NCBI GenBank assembly: GCA_964500675.1
Contig: CAZCNY010000007.1
Coordinates: 1-64,000 of the forward strand
Direction: 5' to 3'
DNA length: 64,000 bases
Origin: CAMLJR01 sp964500675
Lineage (GTDB): Bacteria > Pseudomonadota > Gammaproteobacteria > Pseudomonadales > CAMLJR01
Within the stretch, counting starts at the first letter, position 1, and every line of letters begins with the position of its first letter. The notes under the pieces are model-generated. The model had not been told where the DNA came from. It saw only the letters and a list, made by a program, of their open reading frames with translations, and made no database searches. A program made the translations under genes and the position numbers. Positions 17,977-25,822 of this stretch are shown here, piece after piece.

Positions 17977-18246
17977 CTATTTGATCGGACCAGTAACCCG
18001 CACCCGCCGAATCCCCGCTGTATTCGTCTGACTTCTGGATGCGTCAGTTTTATTTCGATTTCTTTTCGCAATCCCCATTACACACAATGTAATGCTGCCA
18101 ATCAGCAGCGGCAGATAGGGAGTAATGCGCTGTGCTTGTTCGTAGAAAAACGCGCGAGCGATTAAATCGATAACGGCAATGCCTGCTGTTGCGATCATGA
18201 TGATGATAAAACAGCGGATCGATTCACTAAGTTGTTCGTTACTCAT
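17977..18246 (-). CDS. Small two-helix membrane protein next to rnfG
   Basis: An 89-residue protein with two predicted membrane helices (CFIIIMIATAGIAVIDLIA at about 12-30; YLPLLIGSITLCVMGIA at about 43-59) and a basic tail. Its start overlaps the rnfG stop by eight bases, so translation is coupled and a link to the Rnf-like membrane complex is possible. It does not resemble RnfE, which is more than twice as long. Function unknown. Confidence 0.65.
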   Translation of the reverse strand: MSNEQLSESIRCFIIIMIATAGIAVIDLIARAFFYEQAQRITPYLPLLIGSITLCVMGIAKRNRNKTDASRSQTNTAGIRRVRVTGPIK

Positions 18247-18865
18247 GGCTGGAGTCTCCCACTAATTCGTCGCGATGTTGCTCGAAATAGGCGAGGCCTT
18301 GTTGCACGGCTTTTATAACGGCGCGAGAGGTCACGGTTGCGCCCGTGATGCCATCGAAGGCGCCGCCTTCATCGCGTAATTGCCAATATTTTTTTTGCGC
18401 TTCCTCAAAACTCGCGCCGCGAAATTGTTCGAGCCAGTGACTTTTACTCGGTTCGATGTTATCGCCGAGGTCGCGCGTTTCGCGCTGCGATAGCACGTGC
18501 ACCGAAATCACTTTGCCGCTGGTATCGACGCCGAGCAGCAAATCGATGTCACCGGCGTAGCCATCGCGCGCGGTCAGCGGTAGCACGATGCCGATGATGC
18601 GGTGGTTGTGCCGCGCCCTGTAAATACGCTGTGGCGCGCGCAGGCCGAGCAGGGTGGTATCGCCGGTTGTGTGCGTCGAGTCGAGCTGAATATCCGGGCT
18701 GGATTTGAGTTGCAAGGTATCGAAATAAATCGCCTCGGTGGCTTCGCGCTGATTCGTTTCGATGCGCGGGCTTAGCAGCGTATACGCAATGATAATCGCC
18801 AGTCCGCACGCGCTACAGAGCAGCGGGAGCGCAAACAGAGGGCGGATGGGTTTATTCATTGGCAT
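18239..18865 (-). CDS. rnfG: Rnf/Rsx complex subunit G
   Basis: Membrane-anchored flavoprotein of the Rnf/Rsx electron transport complex, with its FMN domain on the periplasmic side. The 208-residue protein has one N-terminal membrane helix (PLFALPLLCSACGLAIIIAYTLL) and the covalent FMN attachment motif GITGATVTSRAV near residue 175, where the last Thr carries the flavin. It is separated from rnfD by a glycosidase gene on the other strand, which is unusual because rnfG normally follows rnfD directly. Confidence 0.9.
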   Translation of the reverse strand: MPMNKPIRPLFALPLLCSACGLAIIIAYTLLSPRIETNQREATEAIYFDTLQLKSSPDIQLDSTHTTGDTTLLGLRAPQRIYRARHNHRIIGIVLPLTARDGYAGDIDLLLGVDTSGKVISVHVLSQRETRDLGDNIEPSKSHWLEQFRGASFEEAQKKYWQLRDEGGAFDGITGATVTSRAVIKAVQQGLAYFEQHRDELVGDSSHE

Positions 18866-18941
18866 TCATCGGCGATAGGTTTGCGCTGGATTATGCATTG
18901 CGCCTCGGACGGGTGTCGAAGCGGGCGCGCGAAAGCGTATT

Positions 18942-20708
18942 ATGTCCGTATCGTTAGAGCAACCGCGAAATCGTATGCAGTTCAATCTCGCCGAGGTGCC
19001 GTTCAGCCGCTTCGGCTCATACCTGACCATCGATCAACTGCCCGCGAGCGCCGAGCGCGCGGCGGGCGTTTATCTGCGCACATTGCACGGCGATGCACCG
19101 CGCGCGGAAATTTGCCGCATCGACCTGTTGTGCGATGGACAGTTGTGCGGTGGACAGCTGCGTGATGGCGAAACGCCGGCGGGCAGTGTGCGCGCGATGC
19201 CCAGTTTATTGCGTATGAGCATCGGATTGGGTTATCTCGATCTGTGTTTTGCCGACGAAAATACCTTGCGTCTGCGCGGCAATGGCATCGGCCTGCGCTT
19301 GAGTTTCGATTTCGCGCTCTACGATACCGCGTTGTCATGGCGCGATGGTTGGCTGATCAACAGCTTTTCCAATCGCATGCGCTTTGCGTTGTTTGCCGGT
19401 CGCGGCGTGGTGTCGCGCTGCGAATTAATCGAAGCTGAATCGCGCTGGGTTTTCGATTGCATGCCCGACGCGACCGGCGTATGCGAAATCGCGTGCGGCG
19501 AAGCGTTAATGCAAAAGCCGCGGCGCCATGAGTTGTTCGCGCGCGATTTCGCGGTGTGCGAACGCGACGTTCAGCGCGAATTCGAACAATGGTTGCAAGC
19601 GACACCAGCCGCGCCGGCGGAATTTGCCGCCGCGCGCGATTTGGCGGCGTATGTGCAGTGGTCCAGCGTGGTCGCCGCGCGGGGAAATTTCCGGCGCCGC
19701 GCGATGTTTATGTCCAAGCATTGGCTCAACGCGGTGTGGAGTTGGGATCACTGTTTCAATGCGATGGCGCTGTTCGAGCAGCATCCCGTGTTGGCCTGGG
19801 ATCAACTCATGCTGCTATTCGACAATCACATGAGCGATCGCCAAACCCGGCGCGGTGTGTTGCCCGATTGCATCAGCGATAAAACTATCATCTGGAATTT
19901 CTGCAAGCCGCCGATTCACGGTTTGACGTTGCAGTGGATGTTGCGGCGCGGCGAAATTACGCGCGCGCAGCTGCAGGAAATCTATGTGCCGCTCACGCGC
20001 TGGACCGAGTGGTGGTTCGAGGAGCGCGCCGGCGACAACGGTGTGCCGCAGTATTTTCACGGCAACGATTCGGGCTGGGATAACGCCAGCGTGTTCGATG
20101 CGGGTCTGCCGGTGCAGAGTCCCGATCTCGTTGCATTTTTGATTTTGCAGATGGATGCGCTCGCGGACATCGCGCGCCGTCTTGAGCATGCGCGCGCGGC
20201 GCAACAATGGCGCCAGCGCGCCACTGCGTTGTGCGAAAAATTGTTGATGCAATTCTGGCGCGGCGATCGTTTTGTCGCGCTGCATAACGAACAGCCCTGC
20301 GGCGGCGATTCGCTGTTGCTTTTGCTTCCGATCGTACTCGGCGAGCGCTTGCCAACATCCATTCAGCACGCATTGATTGCCGCGTTGAAACAGGAGCAAC
20401 GCTTTCTCACCGAGTATGGTTTCGCGAGCGAAAGTATTTCGAGTCCGCGGTACGAGTCCGACGGTTATTGGCGCGGACCGGTTTGGGCGCCTGCGACGTT
20501 TCTTATTGTCGAAGGTTTGCGCGCTATCGGCGAGAAAAAATTTGCCGATGACATCGCCCATCGTTTTTGCGCGACGGTGGCGCGCAGCGGCATGGCGGAA
20601 AATTTCGACGCGCTGACCGGCGCGGGTTTACGCGATCGCGCGCATACGTGGACAGCGAGCGTATTTTTACTGCTCGCGCACTCGCTCGAAAACGTCGAGC
20701 GCGAATAA
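18942..20708 (+). CDS. Trehalase-like/GH63-type glycoside hydrolase
   Basis: A 588-residue predicted (alpha/alpha)6-barrel glycosidase of the MGH1/GH63/GH37 group, probably acting on alpha-glucosides or mannosylglycerate-like solutes. Visible signatures are WSWDHCFNAMAL, YFHGNDSGWDNASVF (around residue 370, with the likely catalytic Asp), SDGYWRGPVWAPATFLI and SGMAENFDALTG (around 550, with the likely catalytic Glu). There is no signal peptide, so it is probably cytoplasmic. It lies in opposite orientation between rnfG and rnfD, and its 3' end overlaps that of rnfD by 42 bases. The exact substrate cannot be read from sequence. Confidence 0.85.
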   Translation: MSVSLEQPRNRMQFNLAEVPFSRFGSYLTIDQLPASAERAAGVYLRTLHGDAPRAEICRIDLLCDGQLCGGQLRDGETPAGSVRAMPSLLRMSIGLGYLDLCFADENTLRLRGNGIGLRLSFDFALYDTALSWRDGWLINSFSNRMRFALFAGRGVVSRCELIEAESRWVFDCMPDATGVCEIACGEALMQKPRRHELFARDFAVCERDVQREFEQWLQATPAAPAEFAAARDLAAYVQWSSVVAARGNFRRRAMFMSKHWLNAVWSWDHCFNAMALFEQHPVLAWDQLMLLFDNHMSDRQTRRGVLPDCISDKTIIWNFCKPPIHGLTLQWMLRRGEITRAQLQEIYVPLTRWTEWWFEERAGDNGVPQYFHGNDSGWDNASVFDAGLPVQSPDLVAFLILQMDALADIARRLEHARAAQQWRQRATALCEKLLMQFWRGDRFVALHNEQPCGGDSLLLLLPIVLGERLPTSIQHALIAALKQEQRFLTEYGFASESISSPRYESDGYWRGPVWAPATFLIVEGLRAIGEKKFADDIAHRFCATVARSGMAENFDALTGAGLRDRAHTWTASVFLLLAHSLENVERE

Positions 20709-21605
20709 ATTATCCAGCAATGGCGCGACTGCGTTGCCGAATAATACGGCGAAGGCGATGCCATCGCTGTAATCGCCCCAATGGCGAATGCAGAAAATCA
20801 ATGCGCCGATCAATGCGCCGTAAGTCATTTGCGCATATTTATTATCGGGCAATGTAATCGGCTCGGTGACAACGAAGAAAATCCCGAGCATGCTGCCGCC
20901 GCTCAGTAAATGCATAAACGGCGAACCACCCGATGACGAACTGCCACCGTCGAAGCAAATCGATGCGAAAATAACGAGCGTTAAGATCGCGCTGACGGGC
21001 GTCTGCCAGCGAATGATTTTTTGTTGCAGCAAATAAATTCCGCCCGCAAGAAATAATAGATTAATCCATTCCCAACCGGCGCCGCCGAATTGTCCGAAGG
21101 CCGCGTGCGCATGCCACCAATCGCTGACGAGATCGGCGCGGTTTTGCCTGAACACATCGAGCGCTGTCGCGCCGCTAATGCCATCAACAGCGCCATCGAG
21201 TTGCGGCCATTGTGTGAACGCGGCGGGCGCTAAAACCAAGATGTACGCATAGCCTGCCATCGCGGGGTTGAATAGATTGCGGCTGTAGCCGCCGCAGGCG
21301 TGTTTCGCGAGCAGAATCGCGACGCCGCACGCGACAAGGATTAACCACAATGGAATTGTCGGTGGCATTGCGAGCGCGATCAGCGCGCCCGTGATGAGTG
21401 CGCTGCAATCGCCGAGTCCGGCGCGCACATCCTGTTTGCGCAAATGCAATGCGATGGCTTCGAAGCCGGTGCAGGCGATGCCCGCAATCAACAGATTGGT
21501 CAGCACGCCGAAACCAAAAAGCCAAACGCTCGCCAGCGCACCTGGCGCCATTGCCGCTAGAACTTGCAGCATCGCGCGGGTTGTGGGTTTAGTGTTTGCG
21601 AGCAT
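20667..21605 (-). CDS. rnfD: Rnf/Rsx complex subunit D
   Basis: Polytopic membrane flavoprotein of the Rnf/Rsx complex. The 312-residue protein has many hydrophobic segments (WLFGFGVLTNLLIAGIACTGF, LIPLWLILVACGVAILLA-like stretches) and the FMN motif GISGATALD near residue 145. The C-terminal half includes the family stretch FVVTEPITLPDN. Two ATGs, at 21611 and 21605, are possible starts; either overlaps the end of rnfB, so the genes are translationally coupled. No rnfC lies between rnfB and rnfD as in a standard operon. Confidence 0.9.
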   Translation of the reverse strand: MLANTKPTTRAMLQVLAAMAPGALASVWLFGFGVLTNLLIAGIACTGFEAIALHLRKQDVRAGLGDCSALITGALIALAMPPTIPLWLILVACGVAILLAKHACGGYSRNLFNPAMAGYAYILVLAPAAFTQWPQLDGAVDGISGATALDVFRQNRADLVSDWWHAHAAFGQFGGAGWEWINLLFLAGGIYLLQQKIIRWQTPVSAILTLVIFASICFDGGSSSSGGSPFMHLLSGGSMLGIFFVVTEPITLPDNKYAQMTYGALIGALIFCIRHWGDYSDGIAFAVLFGNAVAPLLDNLFALDVFERVREQ

Positions 21606-22335
21606 TATCATTGCCGGAATTATCCGCGGGTGGCTGTTGCTGTGCAGATTTTTTTGCTTTCGCGCGCGCGATGGCGGCACGAATTTCGTCCTGTTTGTTT
21701 TTGTTGGGCGCTGCGGTAGTTTTAGTCGCGATTTTTTCTACGCGTTGAGCTCGTCGCTGTTCGCGCGCACTGCCTTCGCGCTGCACGCGTTCCTGATGTG
21801 CAAGAAAGCGGCGGCGATAACGAGCCGGTTGCGGCGAGCGTTCGATCGGCAGCATATCGATGCAATCGACAGGGCAGGGTTCGACGCATAAATCACAGCC
21901 CGTGCATTCGTCGGCGATCACGGTGTGCATCAATTTTGCAGCACCAACGATCGCATCGACGGGGCAGGCTTGAATGCATTTGGTGCAGCCGATGCATTCG
22001 GCTTCGCGAATGAACGCGACGCGATCGGGTTTGATAATGCCATCGAGCGCCACGATGGGTTTGTCGAGCAGGCTCGCGAGCGCGGCGATGGTCGTATCGC
22101 CACCGGGCGGACAGCGGTTAATCGCTTCGCCCCGTGCAATCGCTTCGGCGTAGGGTTTGCAGCCCATATAACCGCATTCGCCGCATTGCGTTTGCGGCAA
22201 TAAAGCATCGATCAGTGCTATCAGATCGATTTTCGCCGTGAGCGCTCGGTTTTTATTGTCGACAATGCGAAACATGAGCGCGCTCACTGCGCCGGCAGTG
22301 CCGAGCGCTGCGATCGCTGCGATGATCGATGCCAT
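21589..22335 (-). CDS. rnfB: Rnf/Rsx complex subunit B (iron-sulfur protein)
   Basis: Electron-carrying subunit of the Rnf/Rsx complex. The 248-residue protein has an N-terminal membrane anchor (ASIIAAIAALGTAGAVSALMF), a four-Cys cluster motif CGECGYMGCKPYAEA..CPPGG, and two ferredoxin motifs CIGCTKCIQACPVDAI and CTGCDLCVEPCPVDCID. The C-terminus is a long Lys/Ala/Gln-rich tail that resembles tails seen on some RnfC proteins. Its ATG overlaps the rnfA stop (TAATG). Confidence 0.94.
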   Translation of the reverse strand: MASIIAAIAALGTAGAVSALMFRIVDNKNRALTAKIDLIALIDALLPQTQCGECGYMGCKPYAEAIARGEAINRCPPGGDTTIAALASLLDKPIVALDGIIKPDRVAFIREAECIGCTKCIQACPVDAIVGAAKLMHTVIADECTGCDLCVEPCPVDCIDMLPIERSPQPARYRRRFLAHQERVQREGSAREQRRAQRVEKIATKTTAAPNKNKQDEIRAAIARAKAKKSAQQQPPADNSGNDNARKH

Positions 22336-22904
22336 TATTGCCAGATGCTCAAGATGCCGCGCAGCGCGACGAAAATAAATACGGCGTGCAATACATCGTA
22401 AGCGGCGAGGTTGAATATGAGCATGGGTTTCGCGTCATGGCGATTGCGCAATGCTTGCAGTACGACGAGTAAAAATACCGCGCCGAGACTTAATTCGATG
22501 GCGCTGAATAATAATTGGAGAAAAGCAAGGTCGGGTGTGCGAATGATTTGCGCTGCGATCAATGTGCAACACGTGGTCATCGTTAATGGCAGAAAACTAC
22601 CGGCCGGCGGAAACCATGATGCGAAGCGCGAGCGCAATATCGCCTCGACGAGCGGCGCAAGCGCAGCGGTCAAAATCACGCCGATAAAAAGGCGCAGATA
22701 AACGATATCGAAAGGTTGCAATACCGTGTGTAGAAAAAGCCAATCGAAAATTGCTGCGATGGGTAGCGTACAAATTATCGTTGCGCTGATGCCGATCGTT
22801 TCGCGCAACGAGTTGAGCGCGCGCAGGCCGATGTGCTGCGCGAGGATAAATTGGGTGAGCAGGGCCGCTGCGATAGTGAGTAGTGATAGGTCGGACGTTA
22901 TCAC
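22335..22904 (-). CDS. rnfA: Rnf/Rsx complex subunit A, lacking a cluster cysteine
   Basis: Six-helix membrane subunit; the 189-residue length fits RnfA. In typical RnfA a Cys in the early motif GLCP and another in the later TTNC motif bind, together with RnfE, a [2Fe-2S] cluster in the membrane. Here the early motif reads HIGLRALNS, with Arg in place of Cys, while the later MTTCCTLI keeps Cys. RnfE is absent from the cluster. GTG at 22904 overlaps the metG stop by four bases. RnfA is preferred over RnfE by length and by VYLRLFIGVILTAALAPLVEA. Confidence 0.82.
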   Translation of the reverse strand: MITSDLSLLTIAAALLTQFILAQHIGLRALNSLRETIGISATIICTLPIAAIFDWLFLHTVLQPFDIVYLRLFIGVILTAALAPLVEAILRSRFASWFPPAGSFLPLTMTTCCTLIAAQIIRTPDLAFLQLLFSAIELSLGAVFLLVVLQALRNRHDAKPMLIFNLAAYDVLHAVFIFVALRGILSIWQ

Positions 22905-25696
22905 TTCACCTTCATTCCTGGCGCAGCGCCGCTATCGGGTGACAATAGGAAAATTTCATTTCCGCCCGGCCCCGCTGCGAGCACCATGCCTTCGCTCATA
23001 CCGAATTTCATTTTGCGCGGCGCGAGGTTTGCCACCATCACAGTGAGCTTTCCGACTAACTGCTCAGGCTGATACGCGGATTTAATGCCCGCGAATACCT
23101 GGCGCTGTTCGTCGCCGAGATCGAGTTGCAGCTTCAATAATTTATCGGCGCCTTCGACATGCTCGGCGGAAATGATTTTCGCCACGCGCAGATCGACTTT
23201 CATGAAGTCGTCGATGGAGATCTCCGTTGATTCATTTTGTTCCCCTCTCCCCGCGGGCCCTAAAGGGTCTAAAGGAGAGGGGTTAGGGGTGAGGGCAGTT
23301 GCTTGCACGGCGTTCCAAATCGACTGCAAAACAGCTTCTGTGTTTTCAAATACTTCGTTGTTCCAATAACGAAGAACACGAATACCCTGTTCGGCGAGAT
23401 TGCGATCACGCTCGCGATCTCTTAATGCTTCATCAACATGCTGACTACCATCCAATTCAATGGCCAATTTATGTTCGACGCAATAAAAGTCGATAACGAT
23501 GGATCGCTCGCTGATTAATTGCATCGGATGCTGGCGACGAAATTTTGCGCCGAGCTGTTTGTCGCGCAAGAGAGACCATATGAATTCTTCGGCGTTAGTT
23601 TGCGATTGGCGTAATCGTCTTGCAGCTTCGATAATTTTTTCGGGAATGAGGGGTTTGTCGAGCCGATTGGCCCTCACCCCCGGCCCCTCTCCCGCAGGGA
23701 GAGGGGAGTTATGCGCTGAACTATTTTTCGCAGCACGTTGCTGCCCTTGTCCCCCTCTCCCTGCGGGAGAGGGGTTAGGGGTGAGGGCAGCAGTCTGCAA
23801 CGATTCGCGATTCGCCGCGACCAGTGCATCGATTTGTTTTTGCTCGACACGAGCCATCAGGTGCTGGTACTTATTGATTGCTATTTCGGGTCCAAGCAGA
23901 GTTGCAGCGTCTTCCCAAGTCAGCGGTTTCTCTAAATTTAAGAATCTTTCCACCTGCGCTACAAGTTGCGGTAGTACAGGTTTTAGGTAGATTGACAGCA
24001 ATCGGAATATTTCTAGAGCTTCGGAGCAAACAATCTGAGCTTTCGAAGCGTCATTCTTGATTAATTTCCACGGTTCCTGCTTCTGAACGTACTGATTTCC
24101 GAGATCTGCGAGTTCCATGATCTTACGGATGGCGCGGCCATAGTCCCTGTTTTCGTAGCTGCTGGCTATTTCGTCACGAGCTTGTTGCAGTTCGAAAATG
24201 ACTGCTGGACCTCTTGATCTGTATTCGGCTGGTACAGATTGCGCAGACATTACAATATTAAAATTTGGGATTTCAGATAGCTTTCCTTCGAAATTGTTTG
24301 TGATAAATCCTGCACACCGACTCGCAATATTGATGTACTTTCCCACCAAATCCGAATTAACTCGCGCAACAAAATCCTCCAGATTGAGGTCGATATCTTC
24401 CATCGTGCCGTTGAGTTTCGCGGCGAAGTAATAGCGCAGCCATTCGGGATTCAGCCCGGCATCGATATAACTCTGCGCGGTGATAAACGTACCGCGGCTT
24501 TTCGACATCTTCGCGCCGTCGACGGTAAGAAAGCCGTGCGCGTTGATTTGTGTTGGTGTGCGGTAGCCTGAGTATGCGAGCATCGCGGGCCAGAACAGCG
24601 CGTGGAAATAGAGAATATCTTTGCCGATGAAATGCACCATTTCGGTTGCTTTCGGTTTTGTAGGATCGCTCTCATGAGCGATCCTGTCGGCTTTGGCTTT
24701 CTCAGCATTTAAGAAAGCATCTTCATCAATAGCGCGGCCAAGCGCTTTTTGTTTTTGCACATAATTGCGGAAGCTGCCGAAGTAGCCGACCGGCGCGTCG
24801 AGCCACACGTAGAAGAATTTGTTGTCGGTGCCGGGAATTTTAAAGCCGAAATACGGCGCGTCGCGCGAGATATCCCAATCTGACAAGCCAGCTTTAAACC
24901 ATTCGTCAAGTTTATTTGCTGCTTCTGCTCGGACCGGTGGATCAATCGCTATTGAGCTGTGTTCATCTACAGGAGTGTTTTGCTCTACCGATAGTTTGGT
25001 TATGCGCTTATCTCTTAGCCAAAGAAATAAAAAAGATGTGCAGCGCCAGTCAGACAATTTAAAGAAGTAATGTTCGGAGGCTTTGCGCACGGGGGTGGCG
25101 CCCGAAACGGCGGAATACGGGTTTTTCAAATCGATCGGCGCATACGTGGTGCCGCACACTTCGCACGAATCGCCGTATTGATCCTTCGCGCTGCATTTCG
25201 GGCATTCGCCTTTGATGAAACGATCCGGCAAAAACATTTCCTTGACGGGATCGTAAAATTGTTCGACTTCGCGGCGCGCGATTAAATCGTTCGCTTCGAG
25301 CTTTTTGTAAATGTCTTCACAGAACAGGCGGTTTTCTTCAGCGTCGGTTTGATGGTAATTATCGAAGCTGATGTAAAAGCCGCCGAGCACCGAACTGTCT
25401 TTGGTTTTCTGAAACTCGTCGAGCTTATCGAGGCCGCCAAAAAAATCGCGCGTATGTTCCTGCAAAACGCGATCGACCAGTTGGCGCGGCGTGATGCCTT
25501 CTTTTTCCGCGCGCAACATGATCGGCGTGCCGTGTTGATCGTCGGCGCCGACGTAATGCACTTCGTGGCCGCGCATGCGTTGAAAGCGCACCCAGATATC
25601 GGTCTGGATATATTCGACCATGTGGCCTAGATGGATCGCGCCATTGGCGTAGGGCAGTGCGCTGGTAACGAGGATGCGGCGTTTAGCGGACGACAT
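22901..25696 (-). CDS. metG: Methionyl-tRNA synthetase with inserted DUF559 domain
   Basis: Charges tRNA-Met with methionine. The Rossmann body has NGAIHLGHMVEY, a zinc knuckle with two CxxC pairs (about residues 162-180) and KMSKS near 397, followed by the anticodon-binding helices. The C-terminal tRNA-binding OB domain (DFMKVDLRVAKI...) is intact. The protein is 931 residues instead of about 675: residues of about 636-819 are a foreign in-frame block comprising repeat-encoded TPNPSP-type segments and a DUF559 nuclease-like domain. About 25 extra residues lie near SVEQNTPVDEHSS. Parts of the body (about 24.0-24.37 and 24.88-25.07 kb) look more AT-rich than the rest. Confidence 0.93.
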   Translation of the reverse strand: MSSAKRRILVTSALPYANGAIHLGHMVEYIQTDIWVRFQRMRGHEVHYVGADDQHGTPIMLRAEKEGITPRQLVDRVLQEHTRDFFGGLDKLDEFQKTKDSSVLGGFYISFDNYHQTDAEENRLFCEDIYKKLEANDLIARREVEQFYDPVKEMFLPDRFIKGECPKCSAKDQYGDSCEVCGTTYAPIDLKNPYSAVSGATPVRKASEHYFFKLSDWRCTSFLFLWLRDKRITKLSVEQNTPVDEHSSIAIDPPVRAEAANKLDEWFKAGLSDWDISRDAPYFGFKIPGTDNKFFYVWLDAPVGYFGSFRNYVQKQKALGRAIDEDAFLNAEKAKADRIAHESDPTKPKATEMVHFIGKDILYFHALFWPAMLAYSGYRTPTQINAHGFLTVDGAKMSKSRGTFITAQSYIDAGLNPEWLRYYFAAKLNGTMEDIDLNLEDFVARVNSDLVGKYINIASRCAGFITNNFEGKLSEIPNFNIVMSAQSVPAEYRSRGPAVIFELQQARDEIASSYENRDYGRAIRKIMELADLGNQYVQKQEPWKLIKNDASKAQIVCSEALEIFRLLSIYLKPVLPQLVAQVERFLNLEKPLTWEDAATLLGPEIAINKYQHLMARVEQKQIDALVAANRESLQTAALTPNPSPAGRGGQGQQRAAKNSSAHNSPLPAGEGPGVRANRLDKPLIPEKIIEAARRLRQSQTNAEEFIWSLLRDKQLGAKFRRQHPMQLISERSIVIDFYCVEHKLAIELDGSQHVDEALRDRERDRNLAEQGIRVLRYWNNEVFENTEAVLQSIWNAVQATALTPNPSPLDPLGPAGRGEQNESTEISIDDFMKVDLRVAKIISAEHVEGADKLLKLQLDLGDEQRQVFAGIKSAYQPEQLVGKLTVMVANLAPRKMKFGMSEGMVLAAGPGGNEIFLLSPDSGAAPGMKVK
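23241..23298. repeat. CCCTCTCCC/GGGAGAGGG repeat, copy A (inside metG)
   Basis: Palindromic repeat in the metG frame at the distal edge of the DUF559 insert. It carries an 18-base inner insertion (CCCTAAAGGGTCTAAAGG) that is shared with the copy at 27298-27350. Read in the metG frame it encodes ALTPNPSP...AGRG. Confidence 0.85.
23299..23670 (-). other. DUF559 domain segment within metG
   Basis: Encodes about 125 residues matching the DUF559 family, a Vsr/RecB-like nuclease fold: RLRQSQTNAEEFIWSLLRD, FRRQHP, VIDFYCVEHKLAIELDGSQH and GIRVLRYWNNEV. The Asp of IDFY, the Glu/Asp pair of IELDG and the Gln-His after it are where active-site residues of this fold would lie, so the domain looks intact. 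No own ATG is seen; a GTG at 23677, inside the preceding repeat, follows AGAGGGG and might allow separate translation. Confidence 0.85.
23671..23708. repeat. CCCTCTCCC/GGGAGAGGG repeat, copy B1 (inside metG)
   Basis: Repeat copy at the N-terminal edge of the DUF559 segment, in inverted orientation relative to copies A and B2. The metG frame reads SPLPAGEGPGVRA through it. Confidence 0.85.
23751..23790. repeat. CCCTCTCCC/GGGAGAGGG repeat, copy B2 (inside metG)
   Basis: Canonical copy in the same orientation as copy A, marking the metG-proximal edge of the insert. The common right edges of B2 and A are 492 bases apart, exactly 164 codons, so recombination between them would remove the insert in frame. 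Confidence 0.85.
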
Positions 25697-25822
25697 AACT
25701 TTCCTGGAAAAAAGGGGATTTTTAGCGCTTGGGATCGGTTTAAAGGGGCGATACTATAGCGCACTTCGCGCGGCCAGACCCAGACACCCCGGGCATCTGC
25801 GATACCTTTCCAGGAGTTTTTA

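Noticed and set aside
21589..22335. Ordinary complete rnf operon
   Set aside because: No rnfC or rnfE frame exists on either strand between 17.9 and 22.9 kb; the space between rnfD and rnfG is filled by a glycosidase.
22901..25696. metG insert as an assembly chimera or frameshift
   Set aside because: The frame is open throughout, both MetG halves are complete, the repeats meet in phase and the same repeat occurs elsewhere. Raw reads would still be needed to exclude it fully.
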